Shown piece after piece: positions 30,794-41,733 of a stretch of DNA of 64,000 nt; positions within the stretch are counted from its first letter, which is position 1, and each line of letters starts with the position of its first letter. The DNA lies in the IMG/VR virus record IMGVR_UViG_3300050821_009780, positions 1 to 64,000 of that record. One strand, 5' to 3'. The stretch comes from a virus. Under the pieces are notes generated by a model that was not told the DNA's origin, did no database searches, and worked only from the letters and a program-made list of their open reading frames with translations. The position numbers and the translations under genes are program-made.

Positions 30794-33700
30794 TCACCCC
30801 CTTCCGCTGAGGTAGGCAAGCTTGTTGCTCGCCCGGGTGATGGAATCAGAAGGCTTCTCGGGGACCGGATTAATAATGTTGACATCGCCGGTGACGTTGA
30901 CGCCGACCCGCGACTGCGCGGCCCCGGCCTCGGACAGCGACCGGGACGGCTCGGCCTTGCGGGTGCTGCGGTCCATCCCCCGGCCGAACGCGTCGGGCAG
31001 GGCCACCGGCATGTAGCCGTTGGTGCCGGGCACCACGATGGAGAACCGGCCGGCCACGTCCCGCAGGGTGGGCGTCACCAGCCCGCCCCCGGCGAAGCCG
31101 AGCCCGCCGTCGCCGGGGGAGACGGGCGTGCCGGGGCCGCCGAGAATCACCTCGGGGGTGAGGTTCTGCGGCGCGACCGTGACGGGGTAGGTGGTGCCGA
31201 CGGGACCGGCGGGGGCGGGGGTGCCGCCGCCCCCGCTGCTGCTGCCGAACGCGTACTTGGTCAGCGGGCTGACCGGGCCCCAGCCGCCGGCGTTGCCTGC
31301 CTGCATCTGCCAGTCCACGGCGGTGCGGTCCCCGTAGATGCCCAGGGTGGTGGGGGAGTGGACGTGGCCCTGCCAGATCTTGCCGCCGTGCACGTCGTCC
31401 ACGGCCAGCATGTAGTCGGTGGCGCCGGAGACCGGCGGCCACTTCCAGGTGACCTGGTCGCCCGCGTTGGACACGGCCACGTGGCCGGGGAAGGTCTGCG
31501 GTTCCCGGCCGGCCGAGGAGGACCCGGTCACCCCGGTCAGGGTGTAGGCGTGCACGGCGCTCGGCGGCCCCCAGCCGCGGCCGTTCAGTGCCTGCAGCTG
31601 CCAGCTGACGATCTTGTGGCCGTCGAACGCGAGGGTGACGGGCGACGACACGAAGCCCTGCCACAGCCCGTCGGTCGGGCCGGCGGTCACCGTCAGCCAG
31701 TAGGCGGTGGCCCCGCCGACGGGCGGGAACTTCCAGGTGACGGCGTAGCCCTTGTTGGTCACGGTGACCGGGCCGGGCGAGGTGCGCGGCGCCCCGGCGG
31801 GGGTGGCGTAGCCGGGCTTCGGCGCGGTCGTGCCGGGCGGGGACGGCTTGGGGTTGACGGGGGGCGGGGTGACGGGGGGCGGGGGCGGCTGCTTGGTGGC
31901 CGGGGCGGGGACGGTGCTGGCGATCCCGCCGCTGGCCAGGCCGGGGATGATCAAGCCGCCGGCGGCGTTGTTGGGGATGCCGGCGATGGACGCGGCCATC
32001 GCCAGGCCGGCCGGGTGCACGTCGTTGACCCCGGCCCGCTCCACCCCGGTATCCCAGTCCTGGGCGGCCGAGTTGAGCGAGGTCTCCCCCTCCATCGTGG
32101 TGATCGTGGCCTGGTCCCCGCTGGAGTTGACGAAGGCGATGATGGCCGGAAGCTGGGTCTTCATGCCGCCGCTGAAGTCGGCGTCGGAGATGGCGGAAGG
32201 CGGGGTCCAGCCGATCAGGCCGCGCCCGCCGGAACCGGACGCGGCCGGGTTCCAGCCCGACTCGCCGTCAATGGACGCCACCGCGCCGGCGGCGGCGACC
32301 TTGTGGCCGCCGAACAGGTTGGCCAGCAGGTAGCTGTAGCCCTCCTTGGCGTTGGCCAGGTCGGACCCGGTGGCCCCGCCGGCCGCTGCCGCCGCCGCGG
32401 CGGCCTTGGCGGCCTGGGCGGCGGAGATGGCCGCCGTGAGCGCGGCGGTGTTCAGGTTCAGGTTGACGGCGAAGGCGGCGCCGCCGGAGGCCAGCCCGGG
32501 CACCATCAGGGGCACCATCATGCTGGACCCGTCGCCGCCGACCGCGCCGCCGCCGGCCCACTGCTGACTGGCCGCGATGCCCCGGCTGCCGGCCCCGAGC
32601 CAGGAGTCGGCCTGGTTCAGGCGGTGCAGGTAGCCGGGGCCGTACTGCTGCTCCAGCGCCATCCGGGCGGACTTGCGGACCACGAACTCGCCAGGCATGA
32701 GCATGGCGTGCACGCTGTCGTGCTCCCCGGCCCCGGCGACGGAGCCGTGCTGCGCCTGGCGGCTGGCCCCGATGGGGCCGCCGGATGCCTTGACGGTGAC
32801 GGTGACGTTGCCAGACGCGTTCTTGATGCCGGTGTCGATGTCGTTGGTGATGGCGGTCTCGGCACCCTGGGCGGCGTTCCCCAGCGCGGTGGTAATCGCG
32901 GTGCCTGCCTTGGTGACGGCAGCGGGCAGGGTGCTGTTGAAATAGGTATTCATCGGGGTCTCGACCTGACCCACGAACACCAGCATGGCCGAGGCCCAGG
33001 CGGTGCCCCAGGTCGAGACCATCTTGGTGAGGTAGCTGTTCATGGTGACGGTGAAGAACAGCCCGAGCGGGGTCTCCACGGCCTTCTGGAAGTCGGCGGC
33101 GGCGTTGGACCAGGTAGAGGTCCACAGCGCAGCCGTCTTGCTGAAGTACCCGGCGATGGTGACGGTGAAGAACAGCCCGAGCGGGGTGATCACGGCCTTC
33201 TGGAAGTCGCCGGCGGCGTTGGACCAGGAGGTGTTCCACAGCGAGACGGCCTTGTTCAGGTACCCGGACATGGTGACGGTGAAGAACAGCCCGAGCGGGG
33301 TCTCGACCGCCTTCTGGAAGGTGCTGGCGGCGGTGGACCAGGTAGAGGACCAGAGCGCGCCCGCCTTGCTCAGGTAGCCGGCCAGGGTGGAAGTGAAGAA
33401 GGTCTGGACGGGGGTGACGACATCCTTGGCGAAGCTGGTTCCCGCCCCCGTCCACAGCGTGCTCATCTCGGTGGTGGCGCTGCCCGCCCACCCCTTGAGG
33501 CTGCTGGTAAAGAACGTCTGCACGGGCGTGGCGACGTCCTTGGCGAAACTGGTTCCCGAGCCGCTCCAGAGCGTGTTCATCTCGGTCGTGGCCGAGCCGC
33601 TCCAGCCCTTGAGGCTGGAGGTGAAGAAGGTCTGGACCGGGGTAACGACATCCTTGTTGAAGCTGCTCTGCGCGCCGGACCAGAGCGTGCTCATCTCGCT

Positions 33701-36700
33701 GGCGGCGCTGCCGGTCCACCCCTTGAGGCTGGAAGTAAAGAACGTCTGGGCCGGGGTAACGACGTCCTTGGCAAACGCGCTCTGCGAACCGGACCACATG
33801 GTGGTCATCTCAGAGCTGGCGCTGCTGCTCCAGCTCTTGAGGCTGGAGGTAAAGAACGTCTGGACGGGGGTGACGACGTCCTTGGTGAACGCCCCCTGGG
33901 AACTCGACCAGGCGGCGCTGACCTCGGTGCCCGCGCTGCCGGTCCAGCCCTTGAGGCTGCTGGTAAAGAACGTCTGCGCCGGGGTGACGACATCCTTGGT
34001 GAACGCGGCCTGCGAGCCAGACCAGGCGGTGCTGACCTCGGTGCCCGCCGTTCCCGCCCACCCCTTGAGACTGGAGGTAAAGAAGGTCTGGGCGGGGGCG
34101 CTGACATCCTTGGCGAACGCGCTCTGCGACCCGGCCCAGGCGGCGGTCACCGAGCTCTGCGCGGTCTTGGCCCAGCCGGGGAGCTGGCTGGCGAAGAAGG
34201 TCTTCGCCGGATCTGCGACGTTCTTGGTCAGGGCCGAGCCGGAAGCGGTCCACAGGGCGGCGACCGAGGCCTGCGCGGCCTTGACCCAGCCGGGGAGCTG
34301 CCCGGTCAGGAGGTTCTTGACCGGGGTCGTCAGGTCGGCGTTGAGCGAGGTGCCGGCCTTGGTCCACATGCCGGCCAGGATGGTGGAGTCCGCCGCGACG
34401 TCCGCCTTGAGCACGCCGCCGAACGCCGTGTTGAACTCCACCCCCATGAGGGTGGCGGCGACCTTCCACAGGTTCGCAATCTGCCCGAGGGCGGTCTGGA
34501 ACTCCCCGACGAGGCCGCCGCCCGCGAAGTGCTGCACGCCGCCCTTGACGGTGCCCGCGGCTGCGGGCTGCGGACCCTGCTTCTTCGCCTGCTGGGCGGC
34601 CATCTGGGCCGGGGTGAGCTGCGCCGTCGTCCCCTTGTGCGCCTGGTTGAGCTGGTCCAGCACGCCGGGGCCGTGCTGCGCCTTCAGCGCGTCGGCGGCG
34701 GGCTTCTGCAGGACGAACTCGCCGGGGGTGAGCATCGCGGGCACGGTGTCGCCCTGGCCCTGGCCGGGGACGTGGCCGCCCGCCGCCTTCTTGACCGGCG
34801 GGGGAGGGCCGCCGCCGGGGAGGCCGGGGAGGCTGCTCCCCGCCCCGGCCGGGATGGAGCCGAAGAGCGTGTTGAAGCTGGCCGCGAAGTTGGCCGCCGC
34901 CTGCGCGCCGGCCTTCGAGAACGCCTGGGTGAGCGGGTTGGTGTTGGCCTGCGGCGTGATGATGGTCTTGTTGATGGTGGCGATTGCCTGGTTGCTGAAG
35001 CCCAGCGAGTGGAGCAGGGTGTCCAGCTGCGTCAGGTCGGTCTTGGGACTGATGTTCAGCGAGTTGAGGAAATCAATCTGCTGCTTGTTGAGGTTCAGCT
35101 TGTCGTAAGTCTTTTGCAGGTTGTCCTGGAACGTAACGGTGCTTGCCCCGACGACCAGCCCGTCGATAATCTTGATTTGCGCTGTGGTAAGACCCAGGTT
35201 GCTCAGCAGCTTGTTAACCGACTGCAAATTAGCACCCGGCTTAATCTGCATCTGGTTGATTTTATCGATTATGCCCTGGGGAAGACCGAGGTCATGGAGA
35301 ACGGTGTTCAAGTCGTTCTGGAACGGGGTCATATTCGGGTTGATAACCTGAGCATTGATTTTCCCGATTTCCGTCGGGGTCAGCTTCAGGTCGGACAGCA
35401 TTTTATCCAGCTGGGTCAGGTCGGTCTTGGGCGTCAGCTGGAGCTTGTCCACCGCCTGTATCTGGGCCGGGGTCAGCCCGATCTGCTTGAAGAACGTGTT
35501 CCAGGCGGTGAAGTTGGTCCCCGGCCCGATGATCAGCTTGTTGATGGCGGCGATGTTCTTCTGCGATATCCCGAGGCTCGACAGCCAGGCATCGTAGACG
35601 TGGAAGTCGGTCTTCGGCCCGATCGTGAACTTGTTGATGGCGGTGATCTGGGCCGGGGTCAGGCCGAGCTTGACGTAGTAGTTGTCGAAGGCCTGCGCCC
35701 CGACCGGCGGCGCGATGACCATTGCATCGATCTTGGAAATGGCGGCCGGGGTCAGGTGCAGCTGGCTGAGCAGCTTGTTGATGTCGGTAAGGTTGGCGCC
35801 CGGCTTGATAACCAGCGCGTTGACGGCGGATATCTGCTTGGGAGTGAGCTTCAGGGTGTTGAGGTAGGCGTCGATGGCGGTCGTGCTGACCGGGACGTGC
35901 ATAATGAGCTGGTTGATAGCGGCGACCTGCGGCGGAAGGAGCCCTATCTTCGCCAGCATGGCGTCGATGGCGGTCACGCTGGTGGTCGGGGCAATCCGCA
36001 GCTTGTTGATCGCAGTTATCTTCTGGATGGACACGCCCGTGTGCGCGGCCAGCTCGTCGATTCCGGCCCAGTCCACCTGGGGCTTGATGACCTGCTTGTT
36101 GGCCGCGACGACGTTATCCGACCAGAGGGTCAGCGCAGTCTGCCGGGCCACGCCCATCGCGCTCAGGGTGGTCAGGAACTCGGCCTTGGCCTGGGCCATC
36201 CCCGTCGGGGTGGTCCCGTACACGGCAATCAGCGCGTTGGCGATGGCGTTGGCACCGGTGATGTCCTGGGGGGAGATGATCCCCTGCTTGAGCTGATCCT
36301 GGGCCGAGTGGATGGTCGTCTCGAAGTTCGCGACGGCCTTGGTCATGCCCGGCATGTTGACCAGCGCCGCGCCGATCGCCTGGTTGAGGTCGGTGTTGAC
36401 GGCGGCAGCCAGGTTGATGGTGTCCTGCTGCAGGTTGGACGACGAGGTCTCCAGGTACCCGACCTGCTTGTTGAGGTCCGCCGTCGTCTTGGACGCCTGC
36501 TGGTTGCCGCCCGACCACTTCACCAGGGCCGCGTAGGTGTCCGCCCCGGTGTAGCCCATCTGCTGCGCCAGGGCGTAGGCGGCGTTGGTCGCCTCCTTCG
36601 AGCCGTCGCCCTGGGCCAGCAGCACGTTGACCATGTCCTGCCCGGCGTGCTGCAGGGAGCCGTAGGACGCGGCGGTGTTGCCGGCGGCGGCGTTCTGCAG

Positions 36701-39700
36701 CTGGAGCTGGCTGTAGAGTCCCTGCGCCGCAGTGGCGTTCTGCTCCCAGGACTGGCGCAGCGTGAGGCTGTTGGCGTTCAGCCCGGTCATGGACGCGCCG
36801 GCCGCCTTGGCGTTCGTGCTGACGGTGTTGATGCCCGTCAGGAACGTCTCCAGCTTGGTCTCGCCGCCGGTGACCATGGTGTAGAACTGGGTGAAGTCGC
36901 CGGTGAGGGTGGTGATCTGGCTGTTGGTGGTCTCGCTGGCCAGGGCGACGGCGTCGATGGAGTTGCCGACCTGGTTCATGTGAGTCGAGACCTGGTAGCC
37001 GGCGACCCCCATGTTGGTCCAGCCGGTGACCAGCGCGTTGACCTTGCTTATCTGGACCGACATGCTGTCGGTGACCTTGACCCCGGCCAGGTCCATCAGG
37101 GCGAACGCCTGGTCGCCGGTCACCCCGAACTTCTTCATGCTGTACGAGACCGTCTGGATGGCGGCGTCCCACCGGTCGTTATCCGCGACCAGGGCCGCGT
37201 AAGCGGCGCCGCTCTGCGCCTTCAGCTGCTGGAACGACCCGAACAGGTCGGTGATGGCGCTCTGGAAGTGCCCCGAGGTGATGTCGCCCCAGAAGCTGAC
37301 GGCACCCCCGGCTCCCGTCTGGTTGACCGGCTGGTTGAGCTCCTGCCGCAGCACGCCGTACTGCGTGCCGAGCTTCTGCATGTCGGTCTGGAGCTGACTG
37401 AACCCCTGGGCGGCGTTGAGGTTGTTCAGCTGGGTGTTCATGGCGGAGATCTCGGCCGGGATCGCGCCGCTGGCCTTGTTGAACTGGTAGAACTCGTAGG
37501 CCGCGCCGCCGACGGCACCGGCGATGGCGAGCCAGGCCCCGGCCGAGATGCCGGCCAGCGCCCCACCGATCTTCTGGATGGTGCCGCCGAGCCCGGCCGC
37601 CTCCGGCTCGGCGTCCTTGGCAGCGCCGCCCAGCTTGGCGACGCCCGACTCCAGCTGGCTCACGTTCGCGCCGCCGACCAGGGCCATGGAGGCGGTGGCC
37701 TTCTCCACGCCGCCCAGCCCGGACATCGCGGCCTGGGTCTCCGGGGTAATCTTCCCCAGGTCGGCCGCCAGGCCCTCGGCGCTCTTGCCGGATGCCGCGA
37801 CGGAGATGGCCGCGGCGGCAGCCTGCTTGTCGGTCAGCCCGAACGCGTCGGCCAGGGCCTGGACATCGCTGTTCTGCGACGTGACCTTGACCATCTGGTC
37901 GTAGGTCAGGCCCAGGTTCCCGGCCATGGCCAGGGCGGCGCTGTCGCCCTTGGCGAACAGGGTGCCGATGTTCTCCAGTTCCGGGGTGAGCTGCCCCATC
38001 TGGATCAGCTTGGCGTTGGACGCGCCGACCGAGCTGGCGAGCCCGCCGAAGACGTTGCTGCCGCCCGTGATCTTGGCGACCAGGCCGCCGAACTGGGTGA
38101 TGAGGGTGCCCGTGTACCGGGTCAGGTCGATGAGGGCGGTGGAGAGCAGCCCGCCGTAGTGGACGACGGCGAAGACGGCGATGCCGAAGGCAATCACCTG
38201 CGGGCCCATGGCGTTCATGGCCTTGGCCAGCAGCGAGAAGGCGTAGGCGAGTCCCTCGAAGAGCAGCTCGGAGACGTGGGTCATCTGCCCGGCCTGGAGG
38301 AACTCGGCCCCGATCTTGAGGATGGAACCGCCGATGGAGCCGAGGATCTTCAGGTCGTTGACGGCGGTCTCGATGAGACCGGACAGCTGCCCCGAGTGGG
38401 AAGTGAGCGCCTGATCTACCTTGATGAAGGTGTCGGTGATGAAGGTGCCGGTCTTCTGGGCAACCCCCTGCATCAGGCCGAGGACGCTGGTGAACGTCTG
38501 GCCGAACGCCTTGATGGGCGCGGTCTTCTGGGTCAGGGCGTCGATGGCGGCCCCGTACATGGTGACCACGGTCGGGGCCATGGCCGCCTGGATGGACCGG
38601 ATGGTCACCGGCATGGGCTTCATGGTCGAGTCGAGCGTGCCCATCTTGGTGCTCAGCGGGCCGATGTGATCGGTGCCGAGCACGTCCGCGCCGGTGCCGA
38701 GGGCGTCCAGCGCGGTGTGCAGCCCCTGGACGTGCGCGAGCAGGTCCAGGACGGACGGCTCGGCGGCGACGCCGAACGCGCCGAGGGCGGTGCCGGCGGC
38801 GATGACCGCGGGCACCAGGACGATGAAGAAGTCGATCAGGGTGTGCAGGGCGACGGCCCACACGCTGATGGTGGCGGCGAACGGGATGCTCTTGAACGCC
38901 CCGCCGAACAGGGTCAGGTCCTTGGTCCAGCCGCCCCAGGCGGCGATGGCGAGGTTGACCAGGCCGGTGGTCTTGGCTACGGAGGCGCCGCCCTGGTCTA
39001 CGGACTGCGTGGCGCCATCCTGCGCGTTCTTGACGAGGAGGGCGGCGGCTGCCGCGTTCTTGGCCGCTTCGGCAGCGCTCATCGTGGACTGGCCGAGCTT
39101 GTCGTAGCTGCCGGAGGCCCCGCTGACGGCGTCCCCGGCCTGCTGCGCGGCCAGCGCCTCGGCGACCATGCTCTTGGCGAACTGCGCCGCCGTCGGCGGC
39201 CCCTGGGCCTGGAGGCCGAACCAGTGCTCGTACTGCGCGGCGTTGGACTCCAGCGCAGCACCGTTCGCGTTCAGCGCGGCATCGGCCTGCTGCACCACCG
39301 GGATGAACCGGGCCATGGACAGCTCGCCGGACTGCACGGAGCCGACGAACCGGGTCCAGTCCACGTCGTTCGCGGCACTGCCGACCTGCTTCAGCGCGGC
39401 GGCGTCGGCCATGGCAGCGGCGGCGTTGGCGTTGAACCCCTTGGCCGAATCGTCGGCGTCGGTGCCGGCCGTCTGGGCGGCCTTTCCCGCGGCCAGCAGC
39501 GCGGCCTGGGTGTACAGCTGGCGGTTGCCCAGGTCGGTGGTGGCCTGGCCCATCTTCGCCAGCTTGGCGGACGCCTCGTCGGCCGACATGCCGGTGGCCA
39601 GGAACGCGTCGGCCAGCTTCCTGGCGGCGGCGGCCTGGATGCCGGCGGAATCACTGGTGAACTTGGCGGCGTTGGAGGCCCGCGCGGCCTCGTAGTCGAA

Positions 39701-41710
39701 GGAGTCGCCCGCCTGGTGAATCTCGTCGGCGGCACCGTGCACGGCCCCGCCCAGCCGGGTCCAGGCGGCATCGTCGTTAGGGTTGGGTGCCGACTTGTCC
39801 ACGTCACTGCCCAGCGTGGACAGCACGGCCTCAGCCTGCCGGACAACAGGGATGAACCGGGCCATGGACAGCTCGCCGGACTGCACGGAGCCGACGAACC
39901 GGGTCCAGGCGGCATCATCCGCCGGGTTGGGCGCGGCCTTGGCCAGGGCGGCGGCTTGCTCGGCCAGGGCGGCGTCGGCCTGCTTCACCACCGGGATGAA
40001 CCGGGCCATGGACAGCTGGCCGGACTGGACCAGAGCGATGAACTTCGCCCAGTCGTCGTCATCCGCCGGGGTGGGGACCGGGATGTCCGGCGGAGGCCCG
40101 CCGCCGCCCCCGGCGTGGCCGGCCGTGACCAGTTCCTCGGTGACCAGCTCGGTGACGTGATCGTTGGCGTGAAGGCGGGCCTGGAACGCCATCCACTCGG
40201 CGATGGCCTTGTTGATGCCCGTCAGCTGGACGGCGGTCTTGGCGTAATCGGGAACCTCGTTCAGCTTGGCAATCCAGGCTTCCAGCTGGGCCTTGGCCTG
40301 GTCGTCGGTGAACCGGGCGGTGGTGTCGAGCACCTCGGGGACGATGCCCAGGTCGCGGAGCCAGATCTCCAGGTCTCCCTCGGCCGCTGCCGCGCTGAAG
40401 ACGGCGTTCACGGTGACGCTATCCGGGAGCGCCTCCAGCTGGGCTATCAGGGCGGTGAGATCGGCCTTGGCCTTCTCGTCGTCGAAGACCACCCGGACGG
40501 TCACCTCGGCGGGAACGGACCGCAGCTGGGCCAGCAGCGCGGCGAGGTCATCCTTGGACGCCCGGTCGTTGAAGACCGCGTTGATGGTGACGTTCTCGTT
40601 CTCCGGGGTCTTGCCGACCGCGATAAGCGACGTGGTGATGTGCTCGGGGATGCTGTGGAGCACGGACTTCCACAGCGCGACGTCGGCCAGGCCCTGCTCC
40701 GGGTCGGCCTTCAGCTCGGTGGTAACCGAGGTCGGCACCCCGGCCAGGGCGGAGTTCAGGGCCTGCGCCCCGGCGACGCTGCCCTCCTCGCCCAGCTGGG
40801 TAACGGACTTGTGGGTACCCTCGATCGCGTTGTAGTAGGCGAGGGCGGCGTCGGTGTTGGACTTGTACAGCGCCGCCCGGCGCTCCAGCTCGGCGTTGAA
40901 GTCACGGTACAGGGCGGTCTGCTTCTGCAGGTACTGCAGGTACTGGTCGGCGGTGAAGTACCCGGCCCACTCGGCACGGTTCATGAGGAGCTTCTGGGTG
41001 TACTCGGTCTGGCGCCACGCGTAAGCCTGCTGGGGCGTGGTGAACATGAGCCAGCGCTGCCGGTTCAGCAGCGTCTCGTACTCCAGCTCCTTGCGCATGT
41101 CGGCCAGGTGCGTGCCCATGTCCGACCGTCCGCCGAACAGCGACTGCTCGTTGTACCGCTTGTAAGCATCCGACGTCGTGTTAACGGCGGCGGTCTCATC
41201 CTTTAGTACACTTATTTCTTCCTTGCGGACGGAGATAAGCCGCTGCTCGTCCGATATCTCGTCAACAACAGCCCGGTCCAGCTTCTCCAGCGTGCTGGTG
41301 ACATTCCGGTACGCCTCGTCGGTCGCCGTGACCTTGTTTACCGTCTCGTCCCGGACGGTAAACGAAGAAATAGTATCCTTGTACCGCTTATAGGACTCAC
41401 TGGCCAGGTCAACGGCCGACACTTCTTCTTTAAGTCCGTCAAGAACAGAACTGTGGTAGCTCTTGTAAGAAGCAGCAAGGGCCTCAATCGAATTCTTCTG
41501 CAGCTTCAGCGACTCGATTGAGGTGTCGCTGTAGTCCTTGGATGCCGCCGCCAGCGAGTCAAGTGCAGTCCGCTCCTCGGTGAGCTTGCTGATCTCATCC
41601 TTGTGAGCGTCTACCAGCTTCTGGTACTCGGCAGTCTGCGCCTTAGCGGCGTCGCCTCCGGCCTTTCCCAGTGCCTCCAGGGCAGCCTTAGCCTCGGCTG
41701 CCTTGCGCAT
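30794..41710 (-). CDS. tail tape measure protein, 3638 aa
   Basis: Sets tail length and spans the tail lumen. Residues 1-330 are coiled coil. About 550-810 hold three near-identical segments with SGELSMARFIPVV, and about 940-990 are hydrophobic. About 1890-2250 hold roughly 15 repeats of the form LGLTPAQIAAINKLVI-GP. About 2470-2890 hold repeats around TFFTSSLKGW. About 3120-3225 resemble the phage tail-lysozyme family (VASIDGESGWNPAASGSGGR, LIGWTPP), so it may cut peptidoglycan during entry. Two Fn3-like domains at about 3315-3495 end the chain. At ~0.15 nm per residue the tail would be about 0.5 micrometre. ATG 41710 has no ribosome-binding site and the true 5' end appears disrupted. Confidence 0.9.
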   Translation of the reverse strand: MRKAAEAKAALEALGKAGGDAAKAQTAEYQKLVDAHKDEISKLTEERTALDSLAAASKDYSDTSIESLKLQKNSIEALAASYKSYHSSVLDGLKEEVSAVDLASESYKRYKDTISSFTVRDETVNKVTATDEAYRNVTSTLEKLDRAVVDEISDEQRLISVRKEEISVLKDETAAVNTTSDAYKRYNEQSLFGGRSDMGTHLADMRKELEYETLLNRQRWLMFTTPQQAYAWRQTEYTQKLLMNRAEWAGYFTADQYLQYLQKQTALYRDFNAELERRAALYKSNTDAALAYYNAIEGTHKSVTQLGEEGSVAGAQALNSALAGVPTSVTTELKADPEQGLADVALWKSVLHSIPEHITTSLIAVGKTPENENVTINAVFNDRASKDDLAALLAQLRSVPAEVTVRVVFDDEKAKADLTALIAQLEALPDSVTVNAVFSAAAAEGDLEIWLRDLGIVPEVLDTTARFTDDQAKAQLEAWIAKLNEVPDYAKTAVQLTGINKAIAEWMAFQARLHANDHVTELVTEELVTAGHAGGGGGPPPDIPVPTPADDDDWAKFIALVQSGQLSMARFIPVVKQADAALAEQAAALAKAAPNPADDAAWTRFVGSVQSGELSMARFIPVVRQAEAVLSTLGSDVDKSAPNPNDDAAWTRLGGAVHGAADEIHQAGDSFDYEAARASNAAKFTSDSAGIQAAAARKLADAFLATGMSADEASAKLAKMGQATTDLGNRQLYTQAALLAAGKAAQTAGTDADDSAKGFNANAAAAMADAAALKQVGSAANDVDWTRFVGSVQSGELSMARFIPVVQQADAALNANGAALESNAAQYEHWFGLQAQGPPTAAQFAKSMVAEALAAQQAGDAVSGASGSYDKLGQSTMSAAEAAKNAAAAALLVKNAQDGATQSVDQGGASVAKTTGLVNLAIAAWGGWTKDLTLFGGAFKSIPFAATISVWAVALHTLIDFFIVLVPAVIAAGTALGAFGVAAEPSVLDLLAHVQGLHTALDALGTGADVLGTDHIGPLSTKMGTLDSTMKPMPVTIRSIQAAMAPTVVTMYGAAIDALTQKTAPIKAFGQTFTSVLGLMQGVAQKTGTFITDTFIKVDQALTSHSGQLSGLIETAVNDLKILGSIGGSILKIGAEFLQAGQMTHVSELLFEGLAYAFSLLAKAMNAMGPQVIAFGIAVFAVVHYGGLLSTALIDLTRYTGTLITQFGGLVAKITGGSNVFGGLASSVGASNAKLIQMGQLTPELENIGTLFAKGDSAALAMAGNLGLTYDQMVKVTSQNSDVQALADAFGLTDKQAAAAAISVAASGKSAEGLAADLGKITPETQAAMSGLGGVEKATASMALVGGANVSQLESGVAKLGGAAKDAEPEAAGLGGTIQKIGGALAGISAGAWLAIAGAVGGAAYEFYQFNKASGAIPAEISAMNTQLNNLNAAQGFSQLQTDMQKLGTQYGVLRQELNQPVNQTGAGGAVSFWGDITSGHFQSAITDLFGSFQQLKAQSGAAYAALVADNDRWDAAIQTVSYSMKKFGVTGDQAFALMDLAGVKVTDSMSVQISKVNALVTGWTNMGVAGYQVSTHMNQVGNSIDAVALASETTNSQITTLTGDFTQFYTMVTGGETKLETFLTGINTVSTNAKAAGASMTGLNANSLTLRQSWEQNATAAQGLYSQLQLQNAAAGNTAASYGSLQHAGQDMVNVLLAQGDGSKEATNAAYALAQQMGYTGADTYAALVKWSGGNQQASKTTADLNKQVGYLETSSSNLQQDTINLAAAVNTDLNQAIGAALVNMPGMTKAVANFETTIHSAQDQLKQGIISPQDITGANAIANALIAVYGTTPTGMAQAKAEFLTTLSAMGVARQTALTLWSDNVVAANKQVIKPQVDWAGIDELAAHTGVSIQKITAINKLRIAPTTSVTAIDAMLAKIGLLPPQVAAINQLIMHVPVSTTAIDAYLNTLKLTPKQISAVNALVIKPGANLTDINKLLSQLHLTPAAISKIDAMVIAPPVGAQAFDNYYVKLGLTPAQITAINKFTIGPKTDFHVYDAWLSSLGISQKNIAAINKLIIGPGTNFTAWNTFFKQIGLTPAQIQAVDKLQLTPKTDLTQLDKMLSDLKLTPTEIGKINAQVINPNMTPFQNDLNTVLHDLGLPQGIIDKINQMQIKPGANLQSVNKLLSNLGLTTAQIKIIDGLVVGASTVTFQDNLQKTYDKLNLNKQQIDFLNSLNISPKTDLTQLDTLLHSLGFSNQAIATINKTIITPQANTNPLTQAFSKAGAQAAANFAASFNTLFGSIPAGAGSSLPGLPGGGPPPPVKKAAGGHVPGQGQGDTVPAMLTPGEFVLQKPAADALKAQHGPGVLDQLNQAHKGTTAQLTPAQMAAQQAKKQGPQPAAAGTVKGGVQHFAGGGLVGEFQTALGQIANLWKVAATLMGVEFNTAFGGVLKADVAADSTILAGMWTKAGTSLNADLTTPVKNLLTGQLPGWVKAAQASVAALWTASGSALTKNVADPAKTFFASQLPGWAKTAQSSVTAAWAGSQSAFAKDVSAPAQTFFTSSLKGWAGTAGTEVSTAWSGSQAAFTKDVVTPAQTFFTSSLKGWTGSAGTEVSAAWSSSQGAFTKDVVTPVQTFFTSSLKSWSSSASSEMTTMWSGSQSAFAKDVVTPAQTFFTSSLKGWTGSAASEMSTLWSGAQSSFNKDVVTPVQTFFTSSLKGWSGSATTEMNTLWSGSGTSFAKDVATPVQTFFTSSLKGWAGSATTEMSTLWTGAGTSFAKDVVTPVQTFFTSTLAGYLSKAGALWSSTWSTAASTFQKAVETPLGLFFTVTMSGYLNKAVSLWNTSWSNAAGDFQKAVITPLGLFFTVTIAGYFSKTAALWTSTWSNAAADFQKAVETPLGLFFTVTMNSYLTKMVSTWGTAWASAMLVFVGQVETPMNTYFNSTLPAAVTKAGTAITTALGNAAQGAETAITNDIDTGIKNASGNVTVTVKASGGPIGASRQAQHGSVAGAGEHDSVHAMLMPGEFVVRKSARMALEQQYGPGYLHRLNQADSWLGAGSRGIAASQQWAGGGAVGGDGSSMMVPLMVPGLASGGAAFAVNLNLNTAALTAAISAAQAAKAAAAAAAAGGATGSDLANAKEGYSYLLANLFGGHKVAAAGAVASIDGESGWNPAASGSGGRGLIGWTPPSAISDADFSGGMKTQLPAIIAFVNSSGDQATITTMEGETSLNSAAQDWDTGVERAGVNDVHPAGLAMAASIAGIPNNAAGGLIIPGLASGGIASTVPAPATKQPPPPPVTPPPVNPKPSPPGTTAPKPGYATPAGAPRTSPGPVTVTNKGYAVTWKFPPVGGATAYWLTVTAGPTDGLWQGFVSSPVTLAFDGHKIVSWQLQALNGRGWGPPSAVHAYTLTGVTGSSSAGREPQTFPGHVAVSNAGDQVTWKWPPVSGATDYMLAVDDVHGGKIWQGHVHSPTTLGIYGDRTAVDWQMQAGNAGGWGPVSPLTKYAFGSSSGGGGTPAPAGPVGTTYPVTVAPQNLTPEVILGGPGTPVSPGDGGLGFAGGGLVTPTLRDVAGRFSIVVPGTNGYMPVALPDAFGRGMDRSTRKAEPSRSLSEAGAAQSRVGVNVTGDVNIINPVPEKPSDSITRASNKLAYLSGRG

Positions 41711-41733
41711 GAGGTCGCCGAAATCGGCAATTG

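Noticed and set aside
31358-41206. 3282-codon plus-strand ORF opposite the tape measure
   Set aside because: Gly/Arg/Val/His-rich translation with no domains; it is the antisense shadow of the high-GC tape-measure gene, whose own frame has recognisable repeats and position.
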